DNA of 64,000 nt from Budorcas taxicolor (Eukaryota > Chordata > Mammalia > Artiodactyla > Bovidae): the NCBI RefSeq assembly GCF_023091745.1, contig NC_068912.1, forward strand, positions 77,549,067 to 77,613,066, in the 5' to 3' direction. The notes under the pieces are model-generated. The model was not told the origin of the DNA, made no database searches, and saw only the letters and a list, made by a program, of their open reading frames with translations. Position numbers and translations under genes: made by a program. Positions 22,013-33,107 of this stretch are shown here, piece after piece (position 1 is the first letter of the stretch; each line of letters starts with the position of its first letter).

Positions 22013-22289
22013 TGGAGAAGGCAATGGCACCCACTCCAGTACTCTTGCCTGGAAAATCCCATGGACGGAGGACCCTGGTGTGCTGCAGTCCATGGAGTCG
22101 CAAAGAGTCTGAGCACCTGAGCGACTTCACTTTCACTTTTCACTTTCATGCATTGGAGAAGGAAATGGCAACCCACTCCAGTGTTCTTGCCTGGAGCATC
22201 CCAGACACGGGGGCGCCTGGTGGGCTGCCATCTCTGGGGTCGCACAGAGTCAGATATGACTGAAGCGACTTAGCAGCAGCAGCAGCAGC
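22013..22289 (+). mobile_element. Bov-A2 SINE with 11-bp target-site duplication
   Basis: Starts 'tggagaaggcaatggcaccc', carries the linker 'cactttcacttttcactttc', and ends in a short AGC tail. The perfect 11-mer agacattaagt flanks it at 22002-22012 and 22290-22300. It is opposite in orientation to the Bov-A2 that ends only about 28 bp to the left. The 174-residue open frame spanning both copies is translated SINE. Confidence 0.97.
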
Positions 22290-22300
22290 AGACATTAAGT

Positions 22301-23730
22301 GTCTGGCACATAGTAAACATGCAGTGGCTGATAGCTAATATTATTTGCAGCTCAGATTAGCTCAGGGATGAGCTGAGAACAGAGAGGATGTTGCTAAAAT
22401 AATAATACCTTAGTCAACTGTCAGGTGCATCAAAGGTAAAAAAGTTAAAGTACTAAATCATTTCAAACAAGACTAGCAAATTGTTTTCAATTTGTGTGTC
22501 ACCTACGGTTGATTGGAGCCAGGTGTTGAAAGGGGATGTTAATTCATGCCTGGGCCCAGTAAGAAAAGAGCATGTGATCCATTAGTGATGTCTGCCATGG
22601 GTGCAGTAGGGGAGGGGTAGCAGGCAGGCCAACATTTGCCATCCTCAGATTAGAATGAAAGATCAAATAATTGGGGTCTGGCAACATAAAACCTATTAAT
22701 CCCACCCCTACGCACTTGGCATTTTTCAGAGACGAAAGTGTTCTGTTCGTACGTGAATTTTTTTTAAGTACACCATCATATTTTCAAAGTTGTCTGTTGG
22801 AATTCCAGTTTTTTCAGCCCAGTCTCCTATGCTCCTTAGACAGCTGCCCTCTTGCCACTGATCAGAGCTGGAAGCAGAGCCACATCCTGAAACTCCAAGG
22901 AAAGATAAATATAGGATAATTTATTCCTACAGTGATTAAGTTGTATTTCTCCTGGTGGCAGGAGAGGAGAGGAACATATGTTAGATTCTCCTTAAGTGCT
23001 GATGTAGGGAAAGGGCTGCTAACGAGAACATCCAGTTATTCAGAGCTTCCCATTAAAGGGTCAGCACATTCAATCAAGGATGAGCCAGGTGCAGAGGAGC
23101 GGAGAAGAGACCACAATTCCTTGTGTCTTGGTAATAACTTGCTGAAAGACAGATGTGATACAAATGCACTGGTACTTGTCGCGCTTCACGGTCGTTAACC
23201 TGACATCTCTGTTGGGCTGCGTTAAATGCTGGTTTGGGTTAGAAGGCAACCGTGAATGCTAAAAGGTGGGGAGAAGCACATTTAGTACGTGAATTTACTA
23301 GCATGTGCAGTTTGCTCTCAACCTGTTTGCCTGTTGTTTGGGCTTGGCTCTTCTGGAGTGTCCATAGAAAAACCTTTTCCCACCATTCTCGCTTTTCATG
23401 CTGGAGTATCGATTAGATGTATCTTTGCAGGATGCTGTTGAATGAGAACAAGGGCCAAGGTATGGCTGTTTTGGTTTTAAGTGTCCAGGGAATATTGTAG
23501 GGAGCAGTATGACCTCAGGCATTGGGTGAGCGTATTTGGGGGGAAGTGCATGTACTTTTGTACTCATGGTCCTAAACACAGCAACCCTGACCTGCTGGAA
23601 GGCCCCATCCTGGACTGTGCTGCCTGAGAGCACATTTATATTGATACAAAAACATAAATGGCCATTCTTGGAGACTGATTCTTACTACAAATATTTTTTT
23701 AAAAGTGCATAGATTGTGAGTGCATGTATA
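22301..23730. other. unassigned sequence
   Basis: No gene or named repeat. Short frames near 22671-23198 and 23298-23633 have no domain. Confidence 0.35.
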
Positions 23731-23733
23731 GGA

Positions 23734-23737
<4 letters not shown>

Positions 23738-23781
<44 letters not shown>
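23738..23781 (+). repeat. (GT)22 microsatellite
   Basis: Forty-four bases of uninterrupted GT, preceded by a degenerate GT/GA run. A likely polymorphic marker. Confidence 0.98.
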
Positions 23782-23782
<1 letters not shown>

Positions 23783-23886
23783 AGTCATTGGGTAAGTTCA
23801 GGTGGCCCAAGTAATAAAGTAGTTAAAAACTATTGAAAAACTATTTTAATATACAAGCAAAAACCAAAGTGTATGCATCTTTTTTT

Positions 23887-24197
23887 GAAGTGAAAGTCAC
23901 TCAGTTGTGTCCAACTGTTTGCCACCCCATGGACTATACAGTCCATGAAATTCTCCAGGCCAGGATACTGGAGTGGGCAGCCATTCCCTACTCCAGGGGA
24001 TCTTCCCAACCCAGGGATTGAACCCAGGTCTCCTACATTGCAGGTGGATTCTTTACCAGGTGAGCCACCAGGGAAGCCCAAGAATATTGGAGTGGGTAGC
24101 CTATCCCTTCTCCAGGGGAGCTTCCCGACCCAGGAATCAGACCAGGGTCTCCTGCAATGCAGGCAGATTCTTTACCAACTGAGCTATCAGGGAAGCC
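23887..24197 (-). mobile_element. Bov-tA SINE, partly duplicated form
   Basis: On the plus strand one full reversed Bov-tA (tcagttgtgtccaactgttt to accaggtgagccaccaggga) is followed by a second copy of its tRNA-side half (agaatattggagtgggtagc to ttaccaactgagctatcagg). The compound ends in a T run at 24198-24213. This extended form is common in ruminants. Confidence 0.93.
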
Positions 24198-24213
24198 TTT
24201 TTTTTTTTTTTTT

Positions 24214-24667
24214 AATGACGAGCAAAAAATATTTCTTTCCCTCTTAATGTTATTTTAAAAGTGTCAAACATGTTACCTGATGCTACATAAAGTGTCATAT
24301 TATGAAATATATGTAATCAGGGCAGGGAGGGTGGGTGGGAATCTACACGAGGCCCTGATGCTGTAACTGAAATGAATCATTAAACTGAAAGAACTGAAGT
24401 TTCAAGCACATGTACTTGCCAGTCTGATGTAAGTCTGAGACAAATTATATGGTTCAATAAGAAGGTATATAAATATGTGTAGGATATTCTGAGAAACAAG
24501 TGGGCCTAGAAACCTAACCCCAAGTTATAAGACTGTTTCTATGGGAAAATATGCTTCCTAAGTGCCTTCTTTGAAAGCCAACTTTTGAAACCCTGCCGAT
24601 TTATAAGTTGGGGGTTAAGGATATAAAGCAGTCACCTACTGATGCGTAGAATTCTCAGCCCAAGTCC
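24214..24667. other. unassigned sequence
   Basis: AT-rich, no gene or named repeat. Confidence 0.35.
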
Positions 24668-24800
24668 GTCATCAAGCATTTATTGAGTAACCGCTGGGTG
24701 GATTACACTCTGATAAGCATGGCAGGGTGAAACAAAGGAAATAAAGGAGCGTTTCTGCCCTCAAGAAGCTTGTACCTAGCCGGAGAGGAAAAGCATGCCT
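24668..24800 (-). repeat. L2 LINE 3' end
   Basis: The words 'aagcatttattgagtaaccg' and 'tgccctcaagaagcttgtac' match the complement of the L2 3' end in order. Confidence 0.65.
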
Positions 24801-25790
24801 GCAGAGCAACCTGAGAGCATTCCCAGTGCCTGAGCTACAAAGCAGGGGTCCTGCAGGCCACAGCGTGAAGGAGGGATGTGACGCCTTGTGGTTAATCAGG
24901 AAAATGTGGGGCCCCACCGGCCGAGCCGGTCCCTATTTGTTTGTTATCCCCATAGGCACACTGAAGACTTTCCCATTCTGCCCCTGAGAGCCTCACAGAA
25001 GCGTGAAGCCATGGCTGCAGGGAATGTCACATGATCCTAGAATGCTGAGCCATTCAGAACCACAGCTGGCATGTGGTGTTACCTTATTAGGAAAGGTTTG
25101 GGCTTCTTCCCTTTTTCCCTTCTTTCTGTCTTGCTTTCTTCCTTCCTTTCATCTCTCTCTCTCTCTCTCTCTCAGGTAGGTAGACTCTTGGCAGCCTGGG
25201 CAGGGATGTACCTCATGTACCCAGAGTTCCAGCTCTTCAGCACACCTGGGTGAATCAGAGTCTTTCTGAGATTTGGAGCCTGACTTTGTGCATTTGGGGT
25301 GTCATTTTCTCAGAGACTCTACAAATGAGACAAGCGGTGGCTCAGTAGCAGCAGGCAGGCCCCTTGCCTTACTTGTGAGACTGAGCTTTGGCTTTTCATT
25401 TAGCCCCGGCCTGGAGGTCACCAAAAGGGAGAAGGGACATCAGGAGGGAGGCAAATTGACTGTAAAATTCCTGAGTCTGGGGCTGTGTTCCATCCCCCTG
25501 GGAATGCTGACAGCCTGCAGAGAAGGGGGCTGTGGCCCAGGCTGGCCTGCCAGGTAAGGCATCCAGATCAACCACTGTGTCCTGATGGGAAATGCCTAAA
25601 AATAGACCGTTTGCTCGCTTCTGTACATTGCCTCCGAGAAATGCTTCCCAGAGGCTGGATCAGCAAATAATTGTGCTCAAGCCTTCCTTATGGTTCTATT
25701 CTTTAGCTTTTAGAGGCAGAGTCCTTGTTACTCTTGATGCTGTGGGGCAAGTCGGTGGGGGTGGTGACATTCCTATCCAAAAGGTTTAAA
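24801..25790. other. unassigned sequence around the pyrimidine tract
   Basis: No gene or named repeat apart from the pyrimidine tract at 25093-25181. Short frames here have no domain. Confidence 0.35.
25093..25181 (+). promoter_or_regulatory. long pyrimidine tract ending in CAG|GTAGGT
   Basis: About 80 bases that are almost all C/T, including a (CT)n run, end in CAG at 25173-25175. GTAGGT follows directly at 25176-25181. A strong 3' splice site touching a 5' splice-site-like hexamer is the layout of a recursive splice site. It could equally be a decayed microsatellite. No transcript through this window can be shown from sequence. Confidence 0.35.
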
Positions 25791-25794
25791 TAAT

Positions 25795-26040
25795 AATAGT
25801 AATGTAGCAGCAAATATTTGTTGAGTGTTTGCTACGTTCCAGGAACTGGAAGCATTTCATGTGATTTACCTCATTCAGTTCTCCTTATAGCCCTTAACAG
25901 AGTTTTTGCATTATTATCTCCATTTTGCAGATGAGAAAATTGAGGCTTAGGGAGGTCACATAACCAAACTTTCCAGAGCTTCGCTGCTAGTAAATGACAA
26001 AGCTGGGACGCAAACCCAGATCTGTCTGCCTCCACATTTA
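25795..26040 (-). repeat. MIR SINE
   Basis: Plus-strand landmarks 'tatttgttgagtgtttgcta', 'ctccattttgcagatgagaa' and 'cgcaaacccagatctgtctg' give a nearly complete reversed MIR. Confidence 0.85.
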
Positions 26041-26044
26041 ATTA

Positions 26045-26740
26045 CCAGGTATTTCTTCCCCTCAGAAAACTTTTTAATTACAGTTTCCTACAAATCTTGC
26101 TCCTACTTCTCCAGCATTATTTGGGAAGGAAAAGAACTTATTCTCCCAGGGCAGTAAGAAGAGGGAGAGGCCTTGGAAAAATAAGTCAGGGATGAATTTA
26201 TTTTGAAAAAGGAGGGTTTGTGAGGGAAGCGTTGAGCTGGCCAGCTGAAAGGGAGAGGTTGTTCTGGACTCCGCATGTGTTACGGAAGAATGCGTGGAAA
26301 CGAGTGGGAGAAACAGAAAGTAAACCAGACAGGGCAGGATCCAATGGAAGGAAATGTGATAGTCAGCAGAGAAAGGGGAGCCCTGCCTTCAAAAGCAGCG
26401 TGTTAATGATTAGTGCTCTGCGAACGTTGCAGGCCTCACGTGCCCTCCACGGTATGCAGAACTCCCCTGTATGGGGGAGAGTTGCTCTCCAAAAAACAAA
26501 GCCATGAGATTTAATTCTGAGTTTCTGCAGGGACTGGATGAAATCACCACTGGAAAAACAAGAATGGCAGCACATGTTAATTATTTCAGGAACTCTTAGA
26601 GGGTGCAAATAAAACACCAGCCATCCCAAGGAGAGACGGGGCCCTTCCTCTACCCTCTCTCCTTGCTCCCCAGACCCCGATCAGCATCCCATCCCCTTCC
26701 TGCTGCCTCAGTTGAAGATACCACATCTCTTGTGTTTCTC
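26045..26740. other. unassigned sequence
   Basis: No gene or named repeat is recognised. Short frames on both strands have no domain. Confidence 0.35.
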
Positions 26741-26741
26741 T

Positions 26742-26803
26742 GGGGCGAGGCGGGGCGAGGCGAGGCGGGGCGGGGCGGGGCCGGGCGGGGGGAGGGCGGG
26801 GCC
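26742..26803 (+). promoter_or_regulatory. GC-box cluster with G-quadruplex potential
   Basis: A 62-bp block made of GGGGCGAGGC and GGGGCGGGGC words contains four GGGCGG Sp1-type boxes (26767-26801). Many G runs are separated by one or two bases. CpG density is high inside the block and falls off at once outside it, so it is not a CpG island by the usual length rule. No TATA box or recognised first exon lies beside it. Confidence 0.6.
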
Positions 26804-26809
26804 TAAAGG

Positions 26810-28790
26810 AGAATTTTGTAAAGCAAACTGCATCTTCCCAGAAGCCTATGGTATCCCCTCTGGCCTTCTCTGACCTTCACGTGGGATAGATCTTTGATTG
26901 GCAACGTGCCTCCTCATACTACTTTCTCTGCCTCCAGCATCTGAAAAGTTAGGGATTTCTTTATGGACCTTTAACCCAACTCCTAAATACCCAGGACTTA
27001 CCCCCTTTAGAAGCACCGTTTTGCAAAGCAGAAGAGTTCCATGAAAAGTGAACCGTAGTTCACTTTGCAGGTTTTCTCTCCTTTTTTCCCTCCCTAAAAG
27101 AAAGGTTCTTTATCCCTGCCCTCCCTCTCTACGCCAGCCCCCGCCCCAGGCCGACTCACAGTCTGGTTTTAATATAGCAAGTTCTGTAATTATTTGTCTT
27201 TTGCAGATTAGGAGACTGAAACATTGCAGTTACTCTCCCTGGGTTCCCACTTGGCCGCAGTGACTAGAACTGTGCCCCACCATCCTTGTCCTCGTGGCCA
27301 GCAGCCTCAAGTCCCACAGTATCTCTGCCTTGGCACAGGGAGCCGACATTGTTTGCATAGCGTACATTCCTGGACAATTGAACTATCCAATTTAACCTTC
27401 AGAGCTTCCCCATCGGTTTGTGGGTGTTTGTTCCGGGGAGAGGGAGAGGGGGAGAGATGCTGACTTTCATGGTTCACACATGATGCTACCCACACACACC
27501 CCAAATTCCAAACCTCTATTCTCTGGAGATTAGAGATGCAAATTGCATCTGTAAAATTCACAAGTGAAGTCAAACATTTGCTTCAGTCATTTTATCTGGA
27601 AGCACATAGCATTAATACTTGCTTCCTTATAATACTCCCCAACCACACCCATTGTGTCCCATTCTGTGAAAGTGTTTTAGAAATAGCCCAATTTCATGTG
27701 AAATTAATCTTCATTAATAAAGATGCTATAATAAGATAGCAATCTTGAAATACATTCTGGTTATGATTGGTACCTAATCAAGGAAACTTTAAAACTGTTA
27801 TCTCCAAAACCAAATCTTGCATCACCCAACATTCAGAAGAGTCTTTATTCTTTTAAAAGTGGCATTTTTGCAGTTTTGTGTACATGAAGTTTGCATCCAG
27901 AAATGACACTAGGAAAGGTATGAGTAAGATGAAACTCACCAGTTTTTCTTCCACTTATTTTGAGCGAATTTTAGTCTCCTCCCCCAAAATAAAGCTTTTA
28001 AAATATGTTTTTCGCTTTAGGGATATTCAGCTGCCTTTTGCTTTCAAACTGGAATTTAAGCCTTCTCCATTCTTATCACCTTCCTTTGATCTCCTTTCAC
28101 CTTTCCTGGATTCTAAGAGAAGAAATGTTTTAGAGCCTTGAAATCAAAATAAAACTGCAACCTCCCTGAATTATTTACCAGTACTCACTTGGGTTTAACC
28201 GTGATCATCTGCACATAATTTAAAAATCAAAACACCAACTGGAGGATTTAAGCCAAACCCCCTATTTTTAGAACTGTATTAAAAAAAAATGGCAGATTTT
28301 ATTTTCGGCCAAACAGCCACGGAGGAGGCTCCTGGGCATTCTTCCATCCCTCAGGGCAGAGCTGGGCTGACCACCTCCCTGCCTTGCCCGGACAGCTGCC
28401 TGCCTCCCTGCTGATGCCTTCCCCAGCCCTAGCTACTTCCCAGCCTCCACCAGACTGGTTACTGCGAAGCAACGATGCTGCAGTACTTAATTTAAAAGAA
28501 AGAAAGAAAAAAGCGTTTTGTAACTTCCTTTTTAGTTCTAGTGGATTTGTGTGCTCCTTGAGCTTGGGGGTGAAGTAAGACTTTTGTGTGTGTTTCTTTT
28601 TCTTTAGATTAAGAATGGAGAAGAAGTTTCCTTATGTATTCTTACAAGTATGCCTTTGTCAGCAGGTAGTTTACAGGGGAGTCAATTTTTAAAAAAGAAG
28701 AGGGTTCTAGCCTTTAATTATCCCAGTTGGTATTCAACTTTAGAAAGCCCGCGTACCTGCTGAGTATGTTAATTTAACCACTTTATAGTA
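26810..28790. other. unassigned single-copy sequence
   Basis: About 2 kb without named repeats, AT-rich from 27540. Open frames are short. The absence of repeats may reflect constraint or chance, and cross-species alignment would be needed to tell. Confidence 0.35.
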
Positions 28791-28796
28791 TCTTAG

Positions 28797-28836
28797 GGGC
28801 TTCCCTGGTGGCTCAGACAGTAAAGATTCTTAACTC
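28797..28836 (+). mobile_element. Bov-tA SINE head fragment
   Basis: Only the tRNA-like head is present (ggggcttccctggtggctca, then gacagtaaagattctt). The rest is unrelated sequence, so the copy is broken or was truncated at its 3' side. Confidence 0.7.
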
Positions 28837-28839
28837 AGC

Positions 28840-29130
28840 CAGTCTCCCACCCAAACCACCTCCTCTAAGAATTCAGAGGAGTCTGGAGATACATGAGAGC
28901 TTTGTACTTGCACATGTTTCTTTCTTTTTCTCGGTACTTTGGGCTTTAATTAAAATCTTTACTTCCGTTTTTTTGTTGTTGTTTTCGTTTGGTTTGGTTT
29001 TTATGTTTTTGTACTTCATGCGACTTTTTTTTTTCTATCCAAACTGAAGATGTTATTGCATATCTTAGCAGATGCAGCAGGCATTAACAGAAGTTCTTAT
29101 TTGTCTGCACCCCTGTGGAATATGAGGGCC
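28840..29130. other. unassigned sequence
   Basis: T-rich with GTTT and T runs near 28970-29035. Nothing is recognised. Confidence 0.35.
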
Positions 29131-31626
29131 AGGTTCAGTTTAGTTCAGTTGTTCAGTTGCTCTTTGTGACCCCATAGACTGCAGCACACCAGGCTTCCCT
29201 GTCCATCACCAACTCCCGGAGCTTGCTCAAACTCATGTCCACTGAGTTGGTGATGCCATCCAACCATCTCATCCTTTGTCGTCCCTTTTTCTCCCTGCCT
29301 TCAATCTTTGCCAGCATCAGGATCTTTTCCAGTGAGTCAGTTCTTCACTGGAGCTTCAGCTTTACCATACGTCCTTCCAATGTATATTCAGGACTGATTT
29401 CCTTTAGGATTGACTGGTTTGATCTCCTTGCTGTCCAACGGACTCCCAAGAGTCTTCTCCAACCCCACAGTTCAAAAGCGTCAATTCTTTAGCGCTCAGC
29501 TTTCTTTTTGGTCAAACTCCCACATCTATACATGACTACTGGGAAAACTATAGCTTTGACTATATGGACCTCTGTCGGTAAAGAAGTGTCTCTGCTTTTT
29601 AACATGCTGTCTAAGTCTGTCACCACTTTTTCTTTCAAGGAGCAACCGTCTTTTAACTTTCATGGCTGCAGTCACTGTCCACAGGGATTTTGGAGACCAA
29701 AAAAATAAAGTCTGTCACTGTTTCCATTGTTTCCCCATCTATTTGCCATGAAGTGATGGGACCAGATGCCATGATCTTCATGTGTTGAATGTTGAGTTTT
29801 AAGCCAGCTTTACACCTTTTCACAGCTCTTTCACCTTCATCAAGAGGCTCTTTAGTTCCTCTTCACTTTCTGCCATAAGGGTGGTATCATCTGCATATCT
29901 GAATTTATTGATATTTCTCCTGGCAATCTTGATTCCAGCTTGTGCTTCTTCCAGCCCAGCATTTCTCATGATGTACTCTGCGTAGAAGTTAAATAAGCAG
30001 GGTGACAGTATATATCCTTGACGTACTCCTTTCCCAATTTGGAACCAGTCTGTTGTTCCATGTCCAGTTCTAACTGTTGCTTCTTGACCTGCATACAGAT
30101 TTCTCAGGAGGCAGGTAAAGTGGTCTGGTATTCCCATCTCTTTAAAAATTTTTCACAGTTTCTTGTGATCCACACAGTCAAAGGCTTTAGCATAATCAAT
30201 GAAGAAGAAGTAGAAGTGTTTCTGGAATTCTCTTGCATTTTCTATGATCCAGCAGATGTTGGCTATTTGATCTTTGGTTCCTCTGCCTTATCTAAACCCA
30301 GCTTGAACATCTGGAAGTTCTTGGTTCACATACTGTTGAAGCTTAGCTTGGAGAATTTTAAGAATTACTTTGCTAGTGTGTGAGATGAGTACAATTGTGC
30401 AGTAATTTGAACATTTTTGGCATTGCCTTTCTTTGGAATCAAAACTGACCTTTTCCAGTCCTGTGGCCACTGCTGAGTTTTCCAAATTTGCTGGCATGTT
30501 GAGTACAGCACTTTCACAGCATCATCTTTTAGGATTTGAAATAGCTCAGCTGGAATTCCATCCCCTCCAGTAGCTTTGTTCATAGTGATGCTTCTTAAGG
30601 CCCACTTGACTTCACACTCCAGGATGTCTGGCTCTAGGTGAGTGATCACACCATCGTGATTATCTGGGTCATGAAGATCTTTTTTGTATAGTTCTTCTAT
30701 GTATTCATGCCACCTCTGCTTCTGTTAGGTTCGTATCGTTTCTGTCCTTTATTGTGCCCATCTTTGCGTGAAATGTTCCCTTGTTATGTCTAATTTCCTT
30801 GAAGAGATCTCTAGTCTTTCCCACTCTGTTGTTTTCCTCTACTTCTTTGCATTGATCACTGAGGAAGGCTTTCTTATCTCTCCTTGCTATTTTTTGGAAC
30901 TCTGCATTCAGATGGGTGTATCTTTCCTTTTCTACCTTGCCTTTCATTTCTCTTCTTTTCTCAGCTATTTGTAATGCCTCCTCAGGCAACCATTTTGCCT
31001 TTTTGCATTTCTTTTTCTTAAGAATGGTTTTGATCCCTGTCTCCTGTACAATGTCACAAACCTCTGTCCATAGTTCATTAGGCACTCTGTCTATCAGATC
31101 TAATCCCTTGAATCTATTTGTCTCTTCCACTGTATAATCGTAATGGATTTGATTTAGGTCATATCTGAATGGTCTAGTGGTTTTCTTTCTCTCTAGTGGT
31201 TTCTACTTTCTTCAATTTAAGTCTGAATTTTACAATAAGGAATTTATGATCTGAGCCACAGTCAGCTCCTGGTCTTGTTTTTGCTGACTATATAGAGCTT
31301 CTCCATCTTTGGCTGCAAAGAATATAATCAATCTGATTTCGGTGTTGACCATCTGGTGATGTCCATGTGTACAGTTGTCTCTTGTGTTGTTGGAAGGGGG
31401 TGTTTGCTATGATTAGTGCGTTCTCTTGGCAAAACTCTGTTAGCTTTTTTTCTGATTCATTTTGTACTCGAAGACCAAACTTGCCTGTTACTCCAGGTAT
31501 CTTCTGACTTCCTCCTTTTGTATTCCAGTCCCTTATGAGGAAAAGGACATCTTTTTTTAGTGTTAGTTCTAGAAGGTCTTGTAGGTCTTCATAGAGCGAT
31601 TCAACTTCAGCTTCTTTGGCATTAAT
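29131..31626 (-). mobile_element. BovB LINE, 2.5 kb, 5'-truncated
   Basis: The longest BovB copy here. The 3' terminus lies at the left (ttcagtttagttcagttgtt) and the element continues through the reverse transcriptase and the C-terminal part of the AP-like endonuclease. It stops near 31626 at 'cagcttctttggcatta'. A complete BovB is about 3.2 kb, so the 5' end and the N-terminal endonuclease are missing. Small deletions and stop codons show that it is dead. No target-site duplication is evident. Confidence 0.97.
29820..31624 (-). pseudogene. BovB endonuclease-reverse transcriptase remnant
   Basis: Translated fragments on the minus strand give, in order: the C-terminal half of the AP-type endonuclease (31291-31624, with IRDWN and WTSPDG...QIDYIL motifs); a linker (30705-31130); RT finger motifs (30365-30649, with the conserved IPAELF); and the palm (29820-30137, with GVRQG, LSPCLFN and an intact YADD encoded at 29886-29897). 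In life this protein nicks DNA and copies RNA at the target. Breaks are visible. A CAG to TAG stop interrupts the endonuclease at 31288-31290, and deletions relative to other copies occur near 30437 and near 30715. It cannot make a full product. Confidence 0.93.
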
Positions 31627-31759
31627 AAAAAGAGGAGAGGAAATTGAAATTCAAAGATGAAGCTGTATGTCGAAAGTGATAAAATTCATGTGCAGGAGAA
31701 CCAGAACCCAGGACACATAGACCCGTTTCTGTCCTCTCTCCCCTGCCAGGCCATCTAGT
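31627..31759. other. unassigned flank of BovB
   Basis: A-rich start (aataaaaagaggagagg), then nothing recognised. Confidence 0.3.
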
Positions 31760-31850
31760 CTCCATGGGAGGAACTGAGGCCCAGAAGAGTGAAATGCCTT
31801 CTCCTCATCATAACTCATTCATATCCAATCTAGGACTAAAGCCTAGGACT
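31760..31850 (-). repeat. MIR SINE fragment
   Basis: The words 'ggaactgaggcccagaagag' and 'ctaggactaaagcctaggac' resemble the reversed MIR centre. Partial and diverged. Confidence 0.5.
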
Positions 31851-32039
31851 TTATTCCCAATGTATTCTTTGATGCAGCAATTCAGATCAAAAACCAGCCC
31901 CACAGCTGGTATTTGTGGTGGGCTTGCACTGTTGGCCACTGTGAAAACTTATTTAGGTACATCTTCCATTGATACTATATCCACTACCCCTGGCTGTTTG
32001 TCATCTGTGCTCACATAAAAGAGATTTATCTTTTTATTT

Positions 32040-32270
32040 CCCAAACATGTAAATCAACAATCTACAAATGCTAAATCATTCATTCCTCAGCACAACTTAA
32101 GAGGATAGGTGCCATTATTATTCTCATCTTACAGATGAGGAAAGAGGCACAAAGAAAACAAGTGACTCACCCTCGCTTACACAGCTACCAGGTGGCAGAG
32201 CTGATCAAGCCCCGACCGCCTGACTGCTCATCTGTGAATGTAGCTACTACTCCCTGCTGTTGTGTTAAAC
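32040..32270 (-). repeat. MIR SINE
   Basis: Plus-strand landmarks 'ctcatcttacagatgaggaa', 'ttacacagctaccaggtggc' and 'aagccccgaccgcctgactg' give a reversed MIR. The segment 32185-32197 (ctaccaggtggca) is one base short of the CTCF core, a chance similarity often seen in MIR. Confidence 0.85.
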
Positions 32271-32285
32271 GGGATCCCATATTCC

Positions 32286-32345
32286 TTTATTTTATTTATT
32301 TATTTATTTTAACTTGAATCTTTTTATTTTGTTTTGGGGTATAGC
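32286..32345. repeat. (TTTA)n and possible L1 tail
   Basis: Four to five TTTA units are followed by 'tttggggtatagccaattaa', which resembles the reversed end of an artiodactyl L1. Too short to be sure. Confidence 0.45.
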
Positions 32346-32389
32346 CAATTAACCATGCAATCTGCATCTCTTTAAGTGAAACGTTACAA

Positions 32390-32553
32390 GGACCAGAGAG
32401 CATGAAGCTGGAGCGGCCTCAGTTCACATCTCGGGTCTACCCCTTACTAGGTGTGCAATTTGTTGTGAATGATTGAACCTCTCCAGGCCTCACTCTTCCA
32501 TCTGTAACAAGGGACTAATGCACATCTTGTAGGGTCATAGCAAGGGAATTGAG
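32390..32553 (+). repeat. MIR SINE, cut by a Bov-tA
   Basis: The words 'ctcgggtctaccccttacta', 'gaacctctccaggcctcact' and 'cttccatctgtaacaaggga' are MIR in order. The 3' end is interrupted by the Bov-tA at 32554. Confidence 0.8.
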
Positions 32554-32751
32554 GGGCTTCCTTGGTGGCTCAGATGTTAAAGAATCCGCCTGCAGTGCAG
32601 AAAACCCAGGTTTGATCCCTGGGTTAGGAAGATCCCCTGGAGAAGGGAATGGCTGCCCACTCCAATATTCTTGCCTGGAGAATTCCATGGACAGACGAGC
32701 CTGGTAGGCTACAGTCCATAGGGTCACAAAGAGTCTAATACTAGTGCCACT
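32554..32751 (+). mobile_element. Bov-tA SINE inserted in a MIR
   Basis: Starts 'gggcttccttggtggctcag' and ends after 'gtcacaaagagtctaatact'. The near-identical strings agcaagggaattgag (32539-32553) and agcaaggaaatgag (32752-32765) are the target-site duplication, placing the insertion inside the older MIR. Confidence 0.96.
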
Positions 32752-32906
32752 AGCAAGGAAATGAGACAGAGAAGCTGCTCATTGAGTAGTGGTTACACAT
32801 TTGTGATGCTGGAATTTCACCTTGCTGATCCATTTCCATAAAACTGCACTAAGTTACGTGAGCTCTCTCAGCAGACCGCAGATTGGCACCTCTTCCCACA
32901 AACGTT

Positions 32907-33107
32907 CTATTTTTTTTATTTATTTGCTTTCTTCGGGCCTTAGTTGCAGCATCTTCCATTGTGGTGTGGGCTTCTCTAGTTGTGACTCATGGGCTTAGTT
33001 GCTCCAAAGCATGTGGGATCTCAGTTCCCTGACCAAGAGTTGAACCCCTGTCCCCTGCATTGCACGGCTGATTCCCAGCCACTGAACCACCTGGGAAACC
33101 CCCCTTG
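32907..33107 (-). mobile_element. CHR-2 SINE
   Basis: Plus-strand order is a T-rich tail, 'cttcgggccttagttgcagc', 'gcatgtgggatctcagttcc', 'accaagagttgaacccctgt' and 'actgaaccacctgggaaacc', the complement of a CHR-2 tRNA-derived SINE. The 8-mers aacgttct (32901-32908) and aatgttct (33108-33115) are a likely target-site duplication. Confidence 0.88.

Noticed and set aside
21739..22263. 174-residue plus-strand open frame
   Set aside because: It is the translation of two inverted Bov-A2 SINEs and the gap between them.
32185..32197. third CTCF site (ctaccaggtggca)
   Set aside because: One mismatch to the core, and it falls in the part of MIR that resembles the motif by descent. Not counted with the two perfect sites.
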